The notes under the pieces were generated by a model. That model was not told where the DNA came from and did not search any database. It saw only the letters and a list, made by a program, of their open reading frames with translations. 64,000 nt of DNA, from contig CAMPDV010001589.1 of NCBI GenBank assembly GCA_946699065.1, positions 1 to 64,000 on the forward strand. Reading direction: 5' to 3'. Numbering within the stretch: the first letter of the stretch is position 1; the number at the start of each line of letters is the position of its first letter. Of this stretch, positions 49,372 to 62,234 are shown one piece after another. The position numbers and the translations under genes are program-made. Source of the DNA: Loxodes magnus. Its lineage: Eukaryota; Ciliophora; Karyorelictea; Loxodida; Loxodidae.

Positions 49372-52300
49372 AGTAATATGCTTTGAGAAGTATTAAGTAT
49401 TTAGAAAAGTGAAGAAGTAAAGTAAGAAAAGAAGATAGAATTTCAGTTTTAAGTAATATGCTTTGAGAAGTAATAAGTATTTTGAAAAGTAAAGAAGTAA
49501 AGTAAGAATAGAAGATAGAATTTCAATATTAAGGAGTATGCTTTGAGAAGTAATAAGTATTTAGAAAAGTGAAGAAGTAAAGTAAGAAAAGAAGATAGAA
49601 TTTCAGTTTTAAGGAGTATGCTTTGAGAAGTATTAAGTATTTAGAAAAGTGAAGAAGTAAAGTAAGAAAAGAAGATAGAATTTCAGATTTAAGTAATATG
49701 CTTTGAGAAGTAATAAGTATTTAGAAAAGTGAAGAAGTAAAGTAAGAATAGAAGATAGAATTTCAGTTTTAAGGAGTATGCTTTGAGAAGTATTAAGTAT
49801 TTAGAAAAGTGAAGAAGTAAAGTAAGAAAAGAAGATAGAATTTCAGTTTTAAGTAATATGCTTTGAGAAGTATTAAGTATTTAGAAAAGTGAAGAAGTAA
49901 AGTAAGAAAAGAAGATAGAATTTCAGTTTTAAGTAATATGCTTTGATAAGTAATAAGTATTTTGAAAAGCGAAGAAGTAAAGTAAGAAAAGAAGATAGAA
50001 TTTCAGTTTTAAGTATTATGCTTTGAGAAGTAGTAAGTATTTAGAAAAGTGAAGAAGTAAAGTAAGAAAAGAAGATAGAATTTCAGTTTTAAGTAGTATG
50101 CTTTGAGAAGTATTAAGTATTTAGAAAAGTGAAGAAGTAAAGTAAGAAAAGAAGATAGAATTTCAGATTTAAGTAATATGCTTTGAGAAGTAATAAGTAT
50201 TTTGAAAAGTAAAGAAGTAAAGTAAGAATAGAAGATAGAATTTCAATATTAAGGAGTATGCTTTGAGAAGTATTAAGTATTTAGAAAAGTGAAGAAGTAA
50301 AGTAAGAAAAGAAGATAGAATTTCAGTTTTAAGTAATATGCTTTGAGAAGTAATAAGTATTTTGAAAAGTAAAGAAGTAAAGTAAGAATAGAAGATAGAA
50401 TTTCAGATTTAAGTAATATGCTTTGAGAAGTAGAAAGTATTTTGAAAAGTAAAGAAGTAAAGTAAGAATAGAAGATAGAATTTCAATATTAAGGAGTATG
50501 CTTTGAGAAGTAATAAGTATTTAGAAAAGTGAAGAAGTAAAGTAAGAAAAGAAGATAGAATTTCAGTTTTAAGGAGTATGCTTTGAGAAGTATTAAGTAT
50601 TTAGAAAAGTAAAGAAGTAAAGTAAGAATAGAAGATAGAATTTCAGTTTTAAGGAGTATGCTTTGAGAAGTAATAAGTATTTAGAAAAGTGAAGAAGTAA
50701 AGTAAGAAAAGAAGATAGAATTTCAGTTTTAAGTAGTACGCTTTGAGAAGTAGTAAGTATTTAGAAAAGTGAAGAAGTAAAGTAAGAAAAGAAGATAGAA
50801 TTTCAGTTTTAAGGAGTATGCTTTGAGAAGTAGTAAGTATTTAGAAAAGTGAAGAAGTAGAGTAAGAAAAGAACATAGAACTTCAGTTTTAAGTAGTATG
50901 CTTTGAGAAGTAATAAGTATTTAGAAAAGTGAAGAAGTAGAGTAAGAAAAGAAGATAGAATTTCAGTTTTAAGGAGTATGCTTTGAGAAGTAATAAGTAT
51001 TTAGAAAAGTGAAGAAGTAAAGTAAGAAAAGAAGATAGAATTTCAGTTTTAAGTATTATGCTTTGAGAAGTAATAAGTATTTAGAAAAGTGAAGAAGTAA
51101 AGTAAGAAAAGAAGATAGAATTTCAGTTTTAAGTAATATGCTTTGAGAAGTATTAAGTATTTAGAAAAGTGAAGAAGTAAAGTAAGAAAAGAAGATAGAA
51201 TTTCAGTTTTAAGTAATATGCTTTGAGAAGTAATAAGTATTTTGAAAAGTAAAGAAGTAAAGTAAGAATAGAAGATAGAATTTCAATATTAAGGAGTATG
51301 CTTTGAGAAGTAATAAGTATTTAGAAAAGTGAAGAAGTAAAGTAAGAAAAGAAGATAGAATTTCAGTTTTAAGTAGTATGCTTTGAGAAGTAATAAGTAT
51401 TTAGAAAAGTGAAGAAGTAGAGTAAGAAAAGAAGATAGAATTTCAGTTTTAAGGAGTATGCTTTGAGAAGTAGTAAGTATTTAGAAAAGTGAAGAAGTAA
51501 AGTAAGAAAAGAAGATAGAATTTCAGTTTTAAGTAATATGCTTTGAGAGGTATTAAGTATTTAGAAAAGTGAAGAAGTAAAGTAAGAATAGAAGATAGAA
51601 TTTCAGTTTTAAGGAGTATGCTTTGAGAAGTATTAAGTATTTAGAAAAGTGAAGAAGTAGAGTAAGAAAAGAACATAGAACTTCAGTTTTAAGTAGTATG
51701 CTTTGAGAAGTAATAAGTATTTAGAAAAGTGAAGAAGTAGAGTAAGAAAAGAAGATAGAATTTCAGTTTTAAGGAGTATGCTTTGAGAAGTAATAAGTAT
51801 TTAGAAAAGTGAAGAAGTAAAGTAAGAAAAGAAGATAGAATTTCAGTTTTAAGTATTATGCTTTGAGAAGTAATAAGTATTTAGAAAAGTGAAGAAGTAA
51901 AGTAAGAAAAGAACATAGAACTTCAGTTTTAAGTAGTATGCTTTGAGAAGTATTAAGTATTTAGAAAAGTGAAGAAGTAAAGTAAGAAAAGAAGATAGAA
52001 TTTCAGTTTTAAGTAATATGCTTTGAGAAGTAATAAGTATTTTGAAAAGTAAAGAAGTAAAGTAAGAATAGAAGATAGAATTTCAATATTAAGGAGTATG
52101 CTTTGAGAAGTAGTAAGTATTTAGAAAAGTGAAGAAGTAAAGTAAGAAAAGAAGATAGAATTTCAGTTTTAAGTAGTATGCTTTGATAAGTAATAAGTAT
52201 TTTGAAAAGCGAAGAAGTAAAGTAAGAAAAGAAGATAGAATTTCAGTTTTAAGTATTATGCTTTGAGAAGTAGTAAGTATTTAGAAAAGTGAAGAAGTAA

Positions 52301-52820
52301 AGTAAGAAAAGAAGATAGAATTTCAGTTTTAAGTAGTATGCTTTGAGAAGTATTAAGTATTTAGAAAAGTGAAGAAGTAAAGTAAGAAAAGAAGATAGAA
52401 TTTCAGATTTAAGTAATATGCTTTGAGAAGTAATAAGTATTTTGAAAAGTAAAGAAGTAAAGTAAGAATAGAAGATAGAATTTCAATATTAAGGAGTATG
52501 CTTTGAGAAGTAATAAGTATTTAGAAAAGTGAAGAAGTAAAGTAAGAAAAGAAGATAGAGTATCAGTTTTAAGGAGTATGCTTTGAGAAGTAATAAGTAT
52601 TTTGAAAAGTAAAGAAGTAAAGTAAGAATAGAAGATAGAATTTCAATATTAAGGAGTATGCTTTGAGAAGTAATAAGTATTTAGAAAAGTGAAGAAGTAA
52701 AGTAAGAAAAGAAGATAGAATTTCAGTTTTAAGGAGTATGCTTTGAGAAGTAATAAGTATTTTGAAAAGTAAAGAAGTAAAGTAAGAATAGAAGATAGAA
52801 TTTCAATATTAAGGAGTATG
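49372..52820 (+). repeat. 61-monomer (4,880-bp) higher-order unit, copy 2 (partial)
   Basis: This is the second copy of 44,492-47,760. After 52,640 it instead follows the sequence after 49,200 (offset 3,440) up to about 52,820. The array then passes into the shortened-monomer subfamily. The switch of best match at one point is what an unequal crossover between misaligned copies would leave. Confidence 0.88.
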
Positions 52821-55800
52821 CTTTGAGAAGTAATAAGTATTTTGAAAAGTAAAGAAGTAAAGTAAGAAAAGAAGATAGAATTTCAGTTTTAAGGAGTATG
52901 CTTTGAGATGTAATAAGTATTTAGAAAAGTGAAGAAGTAAAGTAAGAAAAGAAGATAGAATTTCAGTTTTAAGGAGTATGCTTTGAGAAGTAATAAGTAT
53001 TTTGAAAAGTGAAGAAGTAAAGTAAGAAAAGAAGATAGAATTTCAGTTTTAAGGAGTATGCTTTGAGATGTAATAAGTATTTAGAAAAGTGAAGAAGTAA
53101 AGTAAGAAAAGAAGATAGAATTTCAGTTTTAAGGAGTATGCTTTGAGAAGTAATAAGTATTTTGAAAAGTGAATAAGTAAAGTAAGAAAAGATGATAGAG
53201 TTTCAGTTTAAAGAGTATGCTTTGAGAAGAAATAAGTATTTAGAAAGTGAAGAAGTAAAGTAAGAATAGAAGATAGAATTTCAGTTTTAAGGAGTATGCT
53301 TTGAGAAGTATTAAGTATTTAGAAAAGTGAAGAAGTAGATTAAGAAAAGAACATAGAACTTCAGTTTTAAGTAGTATGCTTTGAGAAGTAATAAGTATTT
53401 AGAAAAGTGAAGAAGTAGAGTAAGAAAAGAAGATAGAATTTCAGTTTTAAGGAGTATGCTTTGAGAAGTAATAAGTATTTAGAAAAGTGAAGAAGTAAAG
53501 TAAGAAAAGAAGATAGAATTTCAGTTTTAAGTAATATGCTTTGAGAAGTAGTAAGTATTTAGAAAAGTGAAGAAGTAAAGTAAGAAAAGAAGATAGAATT
53601 TCAGTTTTAAGGAGTATGCTTTGAGAAGTAGTAAGTATTTAGAAAAGTGAAGAAGTAAAGTAAGAAAAGAAGATAGAATTTCAGTTTTAAGGAGTATGCT
53701 TTGAGAAGTAGTAAGTATTTAGAAAAGTGAAGAAGTAAAGTAAGAAAAGAAGATAGAATTTCAGTTTTAAGTAATATGCTTTGAGAAGTAGTAAGTATTT
53801 AGAAAAGTGAAGAAGTAAAGTAAGAAAAGAAGATAGAATTTCAGTTTTAAGGAGTATTCTTTGAGAAGTAATAAGTATTTAGAAAAGTGAAGAAGTAAAG
53901 TAAGAAAAGAAGATAGAATTTCAGTTTTAAGTAATATGCTTTGAGAAGTATTAAGTATTTAGAAAAGTGAAGAAGTAAAGTAAGAAAAGAAGATAGAATT
54001 TCAGATTTAAGTAATATGCTTTGAGAAGTAATAAGTATTTTGAAAAGTAAAGAAGTAAAGTAAGAATAGAAGATAGAATTTCAATATTAAGGAGTATGCT
54101 TTGAGAAGTAATAAGTATTTAGAAAAGTGAAGAAGTAAAGTAAGAAAAGAAGAAGAATTTCAGTTTTAAGTAGTATGCTTTGATAAGTAATAAGTATTTT
54201 GAAAAGCGAAGAAGTAAAGTAAGAATAGAAGATAGAATTTCAGTTTTAAGGAGTATGCTTTGAGAAGTAATAAGTATTTAGAAAAGTGAAGAAGTAAAGT
54301 AAGAAAAGAAGATAGAATTTCAGTTTTAAGTAGTACGCTTTGAGAAGTAGTAAGTATTTAGAAAAGTGAAGAAGTAAAGTAAGAAAAGAAGATAGAATTT
54401 CAGTTTTAAGGAGTATGCTTTGAGAAGTAGTAAGTATTTAGAAAAGTGAAGAAGTAAAGTAAGAAAAGAAGATAGAATTTCAGTTTTAAGTAATATGCTT
54501 TGAGAGGTATTAAGTATTTAGAAAAGTGAAGAAGTAAAGTAAGAATAGAAGATAGAATTTCAGTTTTAAGGAGTATGCTTTGAGAAGTATTAAGTATTTA
54601 GAAAAGTGAAGAAGTAGAGTAAGAAAAGAACATAGAACTTCAGTTTTAAGTAGTATGCTTTGAGAAGTAATAAGTATTTAGAAAAGTGAAGAAGTAGAGT
54701 AAGAAAAGAAGATAGAATTTCAGTTTTAAGGAGTATGCTTTGAGAAGTAATAAGTATTTAGAAAAGTGAAGAAGTAAAGTAAGAAAAGAAGATAGAATTT
54801 CAGTTTTAAGTAATATGCTTTGAGAAGTAATAAGTATTTAGAAAAGTGAAGAAGTAAAGTTTGAAAGAAGATAGAATTTCAGTTTTAAGTAATATGCTTT
54901 GTGAAGTAATAAGTATTTAGAAAAGTGAAGAAGTAAAGTAAGAAAAGATGATAGAATTTCAGTTTTAAGGAGTATGCTTTGAGAAGTATTAAGTATTTAG
55001 AAAAGTAAAGAAGTAAAGTAAGAAAAGAAGATAGAATTTCAGTTTTAAGTAATATGCTTTGAGAAGTAATAAGTATTTAGAAAAGTGAAGAAGTAAAGTA
55101 AGAAAGAAGATAGAATTTCAGTTTTAAGGAGTATGCTTTGAGAAGTAATAAGTATTTAGAAAAGTGAAGAAGTAAAGTAAGAAAAGAAGATAGAGTATCA
55201 GTTTTAAGTAGTATGCTTTGAGAAGTATTAATTATTTAGAAAAGTGAAGAAGTAGAGTAAGAAAAGTAGATAGAATTTTAGTTTTAAGTAGTATGCTTTG
55301 AGAAGTAATAAGTATTTAGAAAAGTGAAGAAGTAAAGTAAGAAAAGAAGATAGAATTTCAGTTTTAAGTAATATGCTTTGAGAAGTAATAAGTATTTAGA
55401 AAAGTGAAGAAGTAAAGTAAGAAAAGAAGATAGAATTTCAGTTTTAAGTAATATGCTTTGAGAAGTAATAAGTATTTTGAAAAGTAAAGAAGTAAAGTAA
55501 GAATAGAAGATAGAATTTCAATATTAAGTAGTATGCTTTGAGAAGTAATAAGTATTTAGAAAAGTGAAGAAGTAAAGTAAGAAAAGAAGATAGAATTTCA
55601 GTTTTAAGGAGTATGCTTTGAGAAGTAGTAAGTATTTAGAAAAGTGAAGAAGTAAAGTAAGAAAAGAAGATAGAATTTCAGTTTTAAGTAGTATGCTTTG
55701 AGAAGTAGTAAGTATTTAGAAAAGTGAAGAAGTAAAGTAAGAAAAGAAGATAGAATTTCAGTTTTAAAGAGTATGCTTTGAGAAGTAATAAGTATTTAGA

Positions 55801-56924
55801 AAAGTGAAGAAGTAAAGTAAGAAAAGAAGATAGAATTTCAGTTTTAAGGAGTATGCTTTGAGAAGTAATAAGTATTTAGAAAGTGAATAAGTAAAGTAAG
55901 AAAAGAAGATAGAATTTCAGTTTTAAGGAGTATGCTTTGAGAAGTAATAAGTATTTAGAAAGTGAATAAGTAAAGTAAGAAAAGAAGATAGAATTTCAGT
56001 TTTAAGGAGTATGCTTTGAGAAGTAATAAGTATTTAGAAAGTGAATAAGTAAAGTAAGAAAAGAAGATAGAATTTCAGTTTTAAGGAGTATGCTTTGAGA
56101 AGTAATAAGTATTTTGAAAAGTGAAGAAGTAAAGTAAGAAAAGAAGATAGAATTTCAGTTTTAAGGAGTATGCTTTGAGAAGTAATAAGTATTTTGAAAA
56201 GTGAAGAAGTAAAGTAAGAAAAGAAGATATAGTTTCAGTTTTAAGGAGTATGCTTTGAGATGTAATAAGTATTTAGAAAAGTGAAGAAGTAAAGTAAGAA
56301 AAGAAGATATAGTTTCAGTTTTAAGGAGTATGCTTTGAGAAGTAATAAGTATTTAGAAAAGTGAAGAAGTAAAGTAAGAAAAGAAGATAGAATTTCAGTT
56401 TTAAGGAGTATGCTTTGAGAAGTAATAAGTATTTAGAAAGTGAATAAGTAAAGTAAGAAAAGATGATAGAGTTTCAGTTTAAAGAGTATGCTTTGAGAAG
56501 TAATAAGTATTTAGAAAGTGAATAAGTAAAGTAAGAAAAGAAGATAGAATTTCAGTTTTAAGGAGTATGCTTTGAGAAGTAATAAGTATTTAGAAAGTGA
56601 ATAAGTAAAGTAAGAAAAGAAGATAGAATTTCAGTTTTAAGGAGTATGCTTTGAGATGTAATAAGTATTTAGAAAAGTGAAGAAGTAAAGTAAGAAAAGA
56701 AGATAGAATTTCAGTTTTAAGGAGTATGCTTTGAGAAGTAATAAGTATTTTGAAAAGTGAAGAAGTAAAGTAAGAAAAGAAGATAGAATTTCAGTTTAAA
56801 GAGTATGCTTTGAGAAGTAATAAGTATTTTGAAAAGTGAAGAAGTAAAGTAAGAAAAGAAGATAGAATTTCAGTTTTAAGGAGTATGCTTTGAGAAGTAA
56901 TAAGTATTTTGAAAAGTGAATAAG

Positions 56925-58398
56925 TAAAGTAAGAAAAGATGATAGAGTTTCAGTTTAAAGAGTATGCTTTGAGAAGAAATAAGTATTTAGAAAGTGAATA
57001 AGTAAAGTAAGAAAAGAAGATAGAATTTCAGTTTTAAGTAATATGCTTTGAGAAGTATTAAGTATTTAGAAAAGTGAATAAGTAAAGTAAGAAAAGAAGA
57101 TAGAATTTCAGTTTTAAGGAGTATGCTTTGAGAAGTAGTAAGTATTTAGAAAAGTGAAGAAGTAGAGTAAGAAAAGAAGATAGAATTTCAGTTTAAAGAG
57201 TATGCTTTGAGAAGTAATAAGTATTTTGAAAAGTGAAGAAGTAAAGTAAGAAAAGAAGATAGAATTTCAGTTTTAAGGAGTATGCTTTGAGATGTAATAA
57301 GTATTTAGAAAAGTGAAGAAGTAAAGTAAGAAAAGAAGATAGAATTTCAGTTTTAAGGAGTATGCTTTGAGAAGTAATAAGTATTTAGAAAGTGAATAAG
57401 TAAAGTAAGAAAAGAAGATAGAATTTCAGTTTAAAGAGTATGCTTTGAGAAGTAATAAGTATTTTGAAAAGTGAAGAAGTAAAGTAAGAAAAGAAGATAG
57501 AATTTCAGTTTAAATAGTATGCTTTGAGAAGAAAAAAGTATTTAGAAAGTGAATAAGTAAAGTAAGAAAAGATGATAGAGTTTCAGTTTAAAGAGTATGC
57601 TTTGAGAAGAAATAAGTATTTAGAAAGTGAATAAGTAAAGTAAGAAAAGAAGATAGAATTTCAGTTTTAAGGAGTATGCTTTGAGAAGTAGTAAGTATTT
57701 AGAAAAGTGAAGAAGTAGAGTAAGAAAAGAAGATAGAATTTCAGTTTAAAGAGTATGCTTTGAGAAGTAATAAGTATTTTGAAAAGTGAAGAAGTAAAGT
57801 AAGAAAAGAAGATAGAATTTCAGTTTAAATAGTATGCTTTGAGAAGAAAAAAGTATTTAGAAAGTGAATAAGTAAAGTAAGAAAAGATGATAGAGTTTCA
57901 GTTTAAAGAGTATGCTTTGAGAAGAAATAAGTATTTAGAAAGTGAATAAGTAAAGTAAGAAAAGAAGATAGAATTTCAGTTTTAAGTAATATGCTTTGAG
58001 AAGTATTAAGTATTTAGAAAAGTGAATAAGTAAAGTAAGAAAAGAAGATAGAATTTCAGTTTTAAGGAGTATGCTTTGAGAAGTAGTAAGTATTTAGAAA
58101 AGTGAAGAAGTAGAGTAAGAAAAGAAGATAGAATTTCAGTTTAAAGAGTATGCTTTGAGAAGTAATAAGTATTTTGAAAAGTGAAGAAGTAAAGTAAGAA
58201 AAGAAGATAGAATTTCAGTTTTAAGGAGTATGCTTTGAGATGTAATAAGTATTTAGAAAAGTGAAGAAGTAAAGTAAGAAAAGAAGATAGAATTTCAGTT
58301 TTAAGGAGTATGCTTTGAGAAGTAATAAGTATTTAGAAAGTGAATAAGTAAAGTAAGAAAAGAAGATAGAATTTCAGTTTAAAGAGTATGCTTTGAGA
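56925..58398 (+). repeat. Twelve-monomer duplication (period 948 bp) of shortened units
   Basis: 56,925-57,450 recurs at 57,873-58,398 with an offset of 948 bases, which is 12 monomers averaging 79 bp. Landmarks are GATAGAGTTTCAG (56,941 and 57,889), the 37A/54T monomer that follows, and GTTTAAAGAG (57,191 and 58,139). A four-monomer block with GAGAAGAAAAAAG recurs 315 bases apart (about 57,511 and 57,826). The same deletion pattern repeats, so the shortenings preceded the duplication. Confidence 0.85.
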
Positions 58399-59849
58399 AG
58401 AAATAAGTATTTTGAAAAGTGAAGAAGTAAAGTAAGAAAAGAAGAAAGAGTTTCAGTTTTATTGAGTATGCTTTGAGAAGTAATAAGTATTTAGAAAAGT
58501 GAAGAAGTAAAGTAAGAATAGAAGATAGAGTTTCAGTTTTATTGAGTATGCTTTGAGAAGTATTAAGTATTTAGAAAAGTGAAGAAGTAAAGTAAGAAAA
58601 GAAGATAGAATTTCAGTTTTAAGGAGTATGCTTTGAGATGTAATAAGTATTTAGAAAAGTGAAGAAGTAAAGTAAGAAAAGAAGATAGAATTTCAGTTTT
58701 AAGGAGTATGCTTTGAGATGTAATAAGTATTTAGAAAAGTGAAGAAGTAAAGTAAGAAAAGAAGATAGAATTTCAGTTTAAAGAGTATGCTTTGAGAAGA
58801 AATAAGTATTTTGAAAAGTGAATAAGTAAAGTAAGAAAAGATGATAGAATTTCAGTTTTAAGGAGTATGCTTTGAGAAGTAATAAGTATTTTGAAAAGTG
58901 AAGAAGTAAAGTAAGAAAAGAAGATAGAATTTCAGTTTAAAGAGTATGCTTTGAGAAGTAATAAGTATTTAGAAAGTGAAGAAGTAAAGTAAGAAAAGAA
59001 GATATAGTTTCAGTTTAAATAGTATGCTTTGAGAAGAAAAAAGTATTTAGAAAGTGAATAAGTAAAGTAAGAAAAGATGATAGAGTTTCAGTTTAAAGAG
59101 TATGCTTTGAGAAGAAATAAGTATTTTGAAGAGTGAAGAAGTAAAGTAAGAAAAGAAGATATAGTTTCAGTTTAAAGAGTATGCTTTGAGAAGAAATAAG
59201 TATTTTGAAAAGTGAATAAGTAAAGTAAGAAAAGAAGATATAGTTTCAGTTTTAAGGAGTATGCTTTGAGAAGTAATAAGTATTTTGAAAAGTGAAGAAG
59301 TAAAGTAAGAAAAGAAGATATAGTTTCAGTTTTAAGGAGTATGCTTTTAGATGTAATAAGTATTTAGAAAAGTGAAGAAGTAAAGTAAGAAAAGAAGATA
59401 GAATTTCAGTTTTAAGGAGTATGCTTTGAGAAGTAATAAGTATTTTGAAAAGTGAATAAGTAAAGTAAGAAAAGATGATAGAATTTCAGTTTTAAGGAGT
59501 ATTCTTTGAGAAGTAATAAGTATTTAGAAAAGTGAAGAAGTAAAGTAAGAAAAGAAGATATAGTTTCAGTTTAAATAGTATGCTTTGAGAAGAAATAAGT
59601 ATTTTGAAAAGTGAATAAGTAAAGTAAGAAAAGAAGATAGAATTTCAGTTTAAATAGTATGCTTTGAGAAGTAATAAGTATTTAGAAAGTGAATAAGTAA
59701 ATTAAGAAAAGAAGATGGAATTTCAGTTTTAAGGAGTATGCTTTGAGAAGTAATAAGTATTTAGAAAGTGAAGAAGTAAAGTAAGAAAAGAAGATCGAAT
59801 TTCAGTTTTAAGGAGTATGCTTTGAGAAGTAATAAGTATTTAGAAAGTG

Positions 59850-60960
59850 AATAAGTAAAGTAAGAAAAGAAGATAGAATTTCAGTTTTAAGGAGTATGCT
59901 TTGAGAAGTAATAAGTATTTTGAAAAGTGAATAAGTAAAGTAAGAAAAGAAGATAGAATTTCAGTTTAAGGAGTATGCTTTGAGAAGTAATAAGTATTTA
60001 GAAAAGTGAAGAAGTAAAGTAAGAAAAGAAGATAGAATTTCAGTTTTAAGGAGTATTCTTTGAGAAGTAATAAGTATTTAGAAAAGTGAAGAAGTAAAGT
60101 AAGAAAAGAAGATAGAATTTCAGTTTTAAGTAATATGCTTTGAGAAGTATTAAGTATTTAGAAAAGTGAAGAAGTAAAGTAAGAAAAGAAGATAGAATTT
60201 CAGATTTAAGTAATATGCTTTGAGAAGTAATAAGTATTTTGAAAAGTGAAGAAGTAAAGTAAGAAAAGAAGATAGAATTTCAGTTTTAAGGAGTATGCTT
60301 TGAGAAGTAATAAGTATTTTGAAAAGTGAAGAAGTAAAGTAAGAAAAGAAGATATAGTTTCAGTTTTAAGGAGTATGCTTTGAGATGTAATAAGTATTTA
60401 GAAAAGTGAAGAAGTAAAGTAAGAAAAGAAGATATAGTTTCAGTTTTAAGGAGTATGCTTTGAGAAGTAATAAGTATTTTGAAAAGTGAATAAGTAAAGT
60501 AAGAAAAGAAGATATAGTTTCAGTTTTAAGGAGTATGCTTTGAGATGTAATAAGTATTTAGAAAAGTGAAGAAGTAAAGTAAGAAAAGAAGATAGAATTT
60601 CAGTTTTAAGGAGTATGCTTTGAGAAGTAATAAGTATTTTGAAAAGTGAATAAGTAAAGTAAGAAAAGATGATAGAGTTTCAGTTTTAAAGAGTATGCTT
60701 TGAGAAGAAATAAGTATTTTGAAGAGTGAAGAAGTAAAGTAAGAAAAGAAGATATAGTTTCAGTTTAAATAGTATGCTTTGAGAAGAAATAAGTATTTTG
60801 AAAAGTGAATAAGTAAAGTAAGAAAAGAAGATAGAATTTCAGTTTAAATAGTATGCTTTGAGAAGTAATAAGTATTTAGAAAGTGAATAAGTAAAGTAAG
60901 AAAAGAAGATAGAATTTCAGTTTTAAGGAGTATGCTTTGAGAAGTAATAAGTATTTAGAA
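59850..60960 (+). repeat. Block repeated about 2,305 bp downstream (copy 1)
   Basis: Matches 62,235-63,265. The offset is 2,385 before about 60,000 and 2,305 after, because copy 2 lacks the GAGTATTCTTTG monomer near 60,055. Shared landmarks are CAGTTTAAGGAG (59,962 and 62,347), CAGATTTAAG (60,201 and 62,506) and GATAGAGTTTCAG with GAAGAGTGAAG (60,671 and 62,976 onward). Confidence 0.85.
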
Positions 60961-62234
60961 AGTGAATAAGTAAAGTAAGAAAAGAAGATAGAGTTTCAGT
61001 TTTAAGGAGTATGCTTTGAGAAGTAATAAGTATTTAGAAAGTGAATAAGTAAAGTAAGAAAAGAAGATAGAATTTCAGTTTTAAGTAATATGCTTTGAGA
61101 AGTAGTAAGTATTTAGAAAAGTGAAGAAGTAAAGTAAGAAAAGAAGATAGAATTTCAGTTTTAAGGAGTATGCTTTGAGAAGTAGTAAGTATTTAGAAAA
61201 GTGAAGAAGTAAAGTAAGAAAAGAAGATAGAATTTCAGTTTTAAGTAGTATGCTTTGAGAAGTAGTAAGTATTTAGAAAAGTGAAGAAGTAAAGTAAGAA
61301 AAGAAGATAGAATTTCAATATTAAGGAGTATGCTTTGAGAAGTAGTAAGTATTTAGAAAAGTGAATAAGTAAAGTAAGAAAAGAAGATATAGTTTCAGTT
61401 TTAAGGAGTATGCTTTGAGAAGTAATAAGTATTTTGAAAAGTGAATAAGTAAAGTAAGAAAAGAAGATATAGTTTCAGTTTTAAGGAGTATGCTTTGAGA
61501 TGTAATAAGTATTTAGAAAAGTGAAGAAGTAAAGTAAGAAAAGAAGATAGAATTTCAGTTTTAAGGAGTATGCTTTGAGATGTAATAAGTATTTAGAAAA
61601 GTGAAGAAGTAAAGTAAGAAAAGAAGATAGAATTTCAGTTTTAAGGAGTATGCTTTGAGAAGTAATAAGTATTTTGAAAAGTGAATAAGTAAAGTAAGAA
61701 AAGATGATAGAGTTTCAGTTTAAAGAGTATGCTTTGAGAAGAAATAAGTATTTTGAAGAGTGAAGAAGTAAAGTAAGAAAAGAAGATATAGTTTCAGTTT
61801 AAATAGTATGCTTTGAGAAGAAAAAAGTATTTAGAAAGTGAATAAGTAAAGTAAGAAAAGATGATAGAGTTTCAGTTTAAAGAGTATGCTTTGAGAAGAA
61901 ATAAGTATTTAGAAAGTGAATAAGTAAAGTAAGAAAAGAAGATAGAATTTCAGTTTTAAGTAATATGCTTTGAGAAGTATTAAGTATTTAGAAAAGTGAA
62001 TAAGTAAAGTAAGAAAAGAAGATAGAATTTCAGTTTTAAGGAGTATGCTTTGAGAAGTAGTAAGTATTTAGAAAGTGAATAAGTAAAGTAAGAAAAGAAG
62101 ATATAGTTTCAGTTTAAATAGTATGCTTTGAGAAGTAATAAGTATTTAGAAAGTGAATAAGTAAAGTAAGAAAAGAAGATAGAATTTCAGTTTTAAGGAG
62201 TATGCTTTGAGAAGTAATAAGTATTTAGAAAGTG

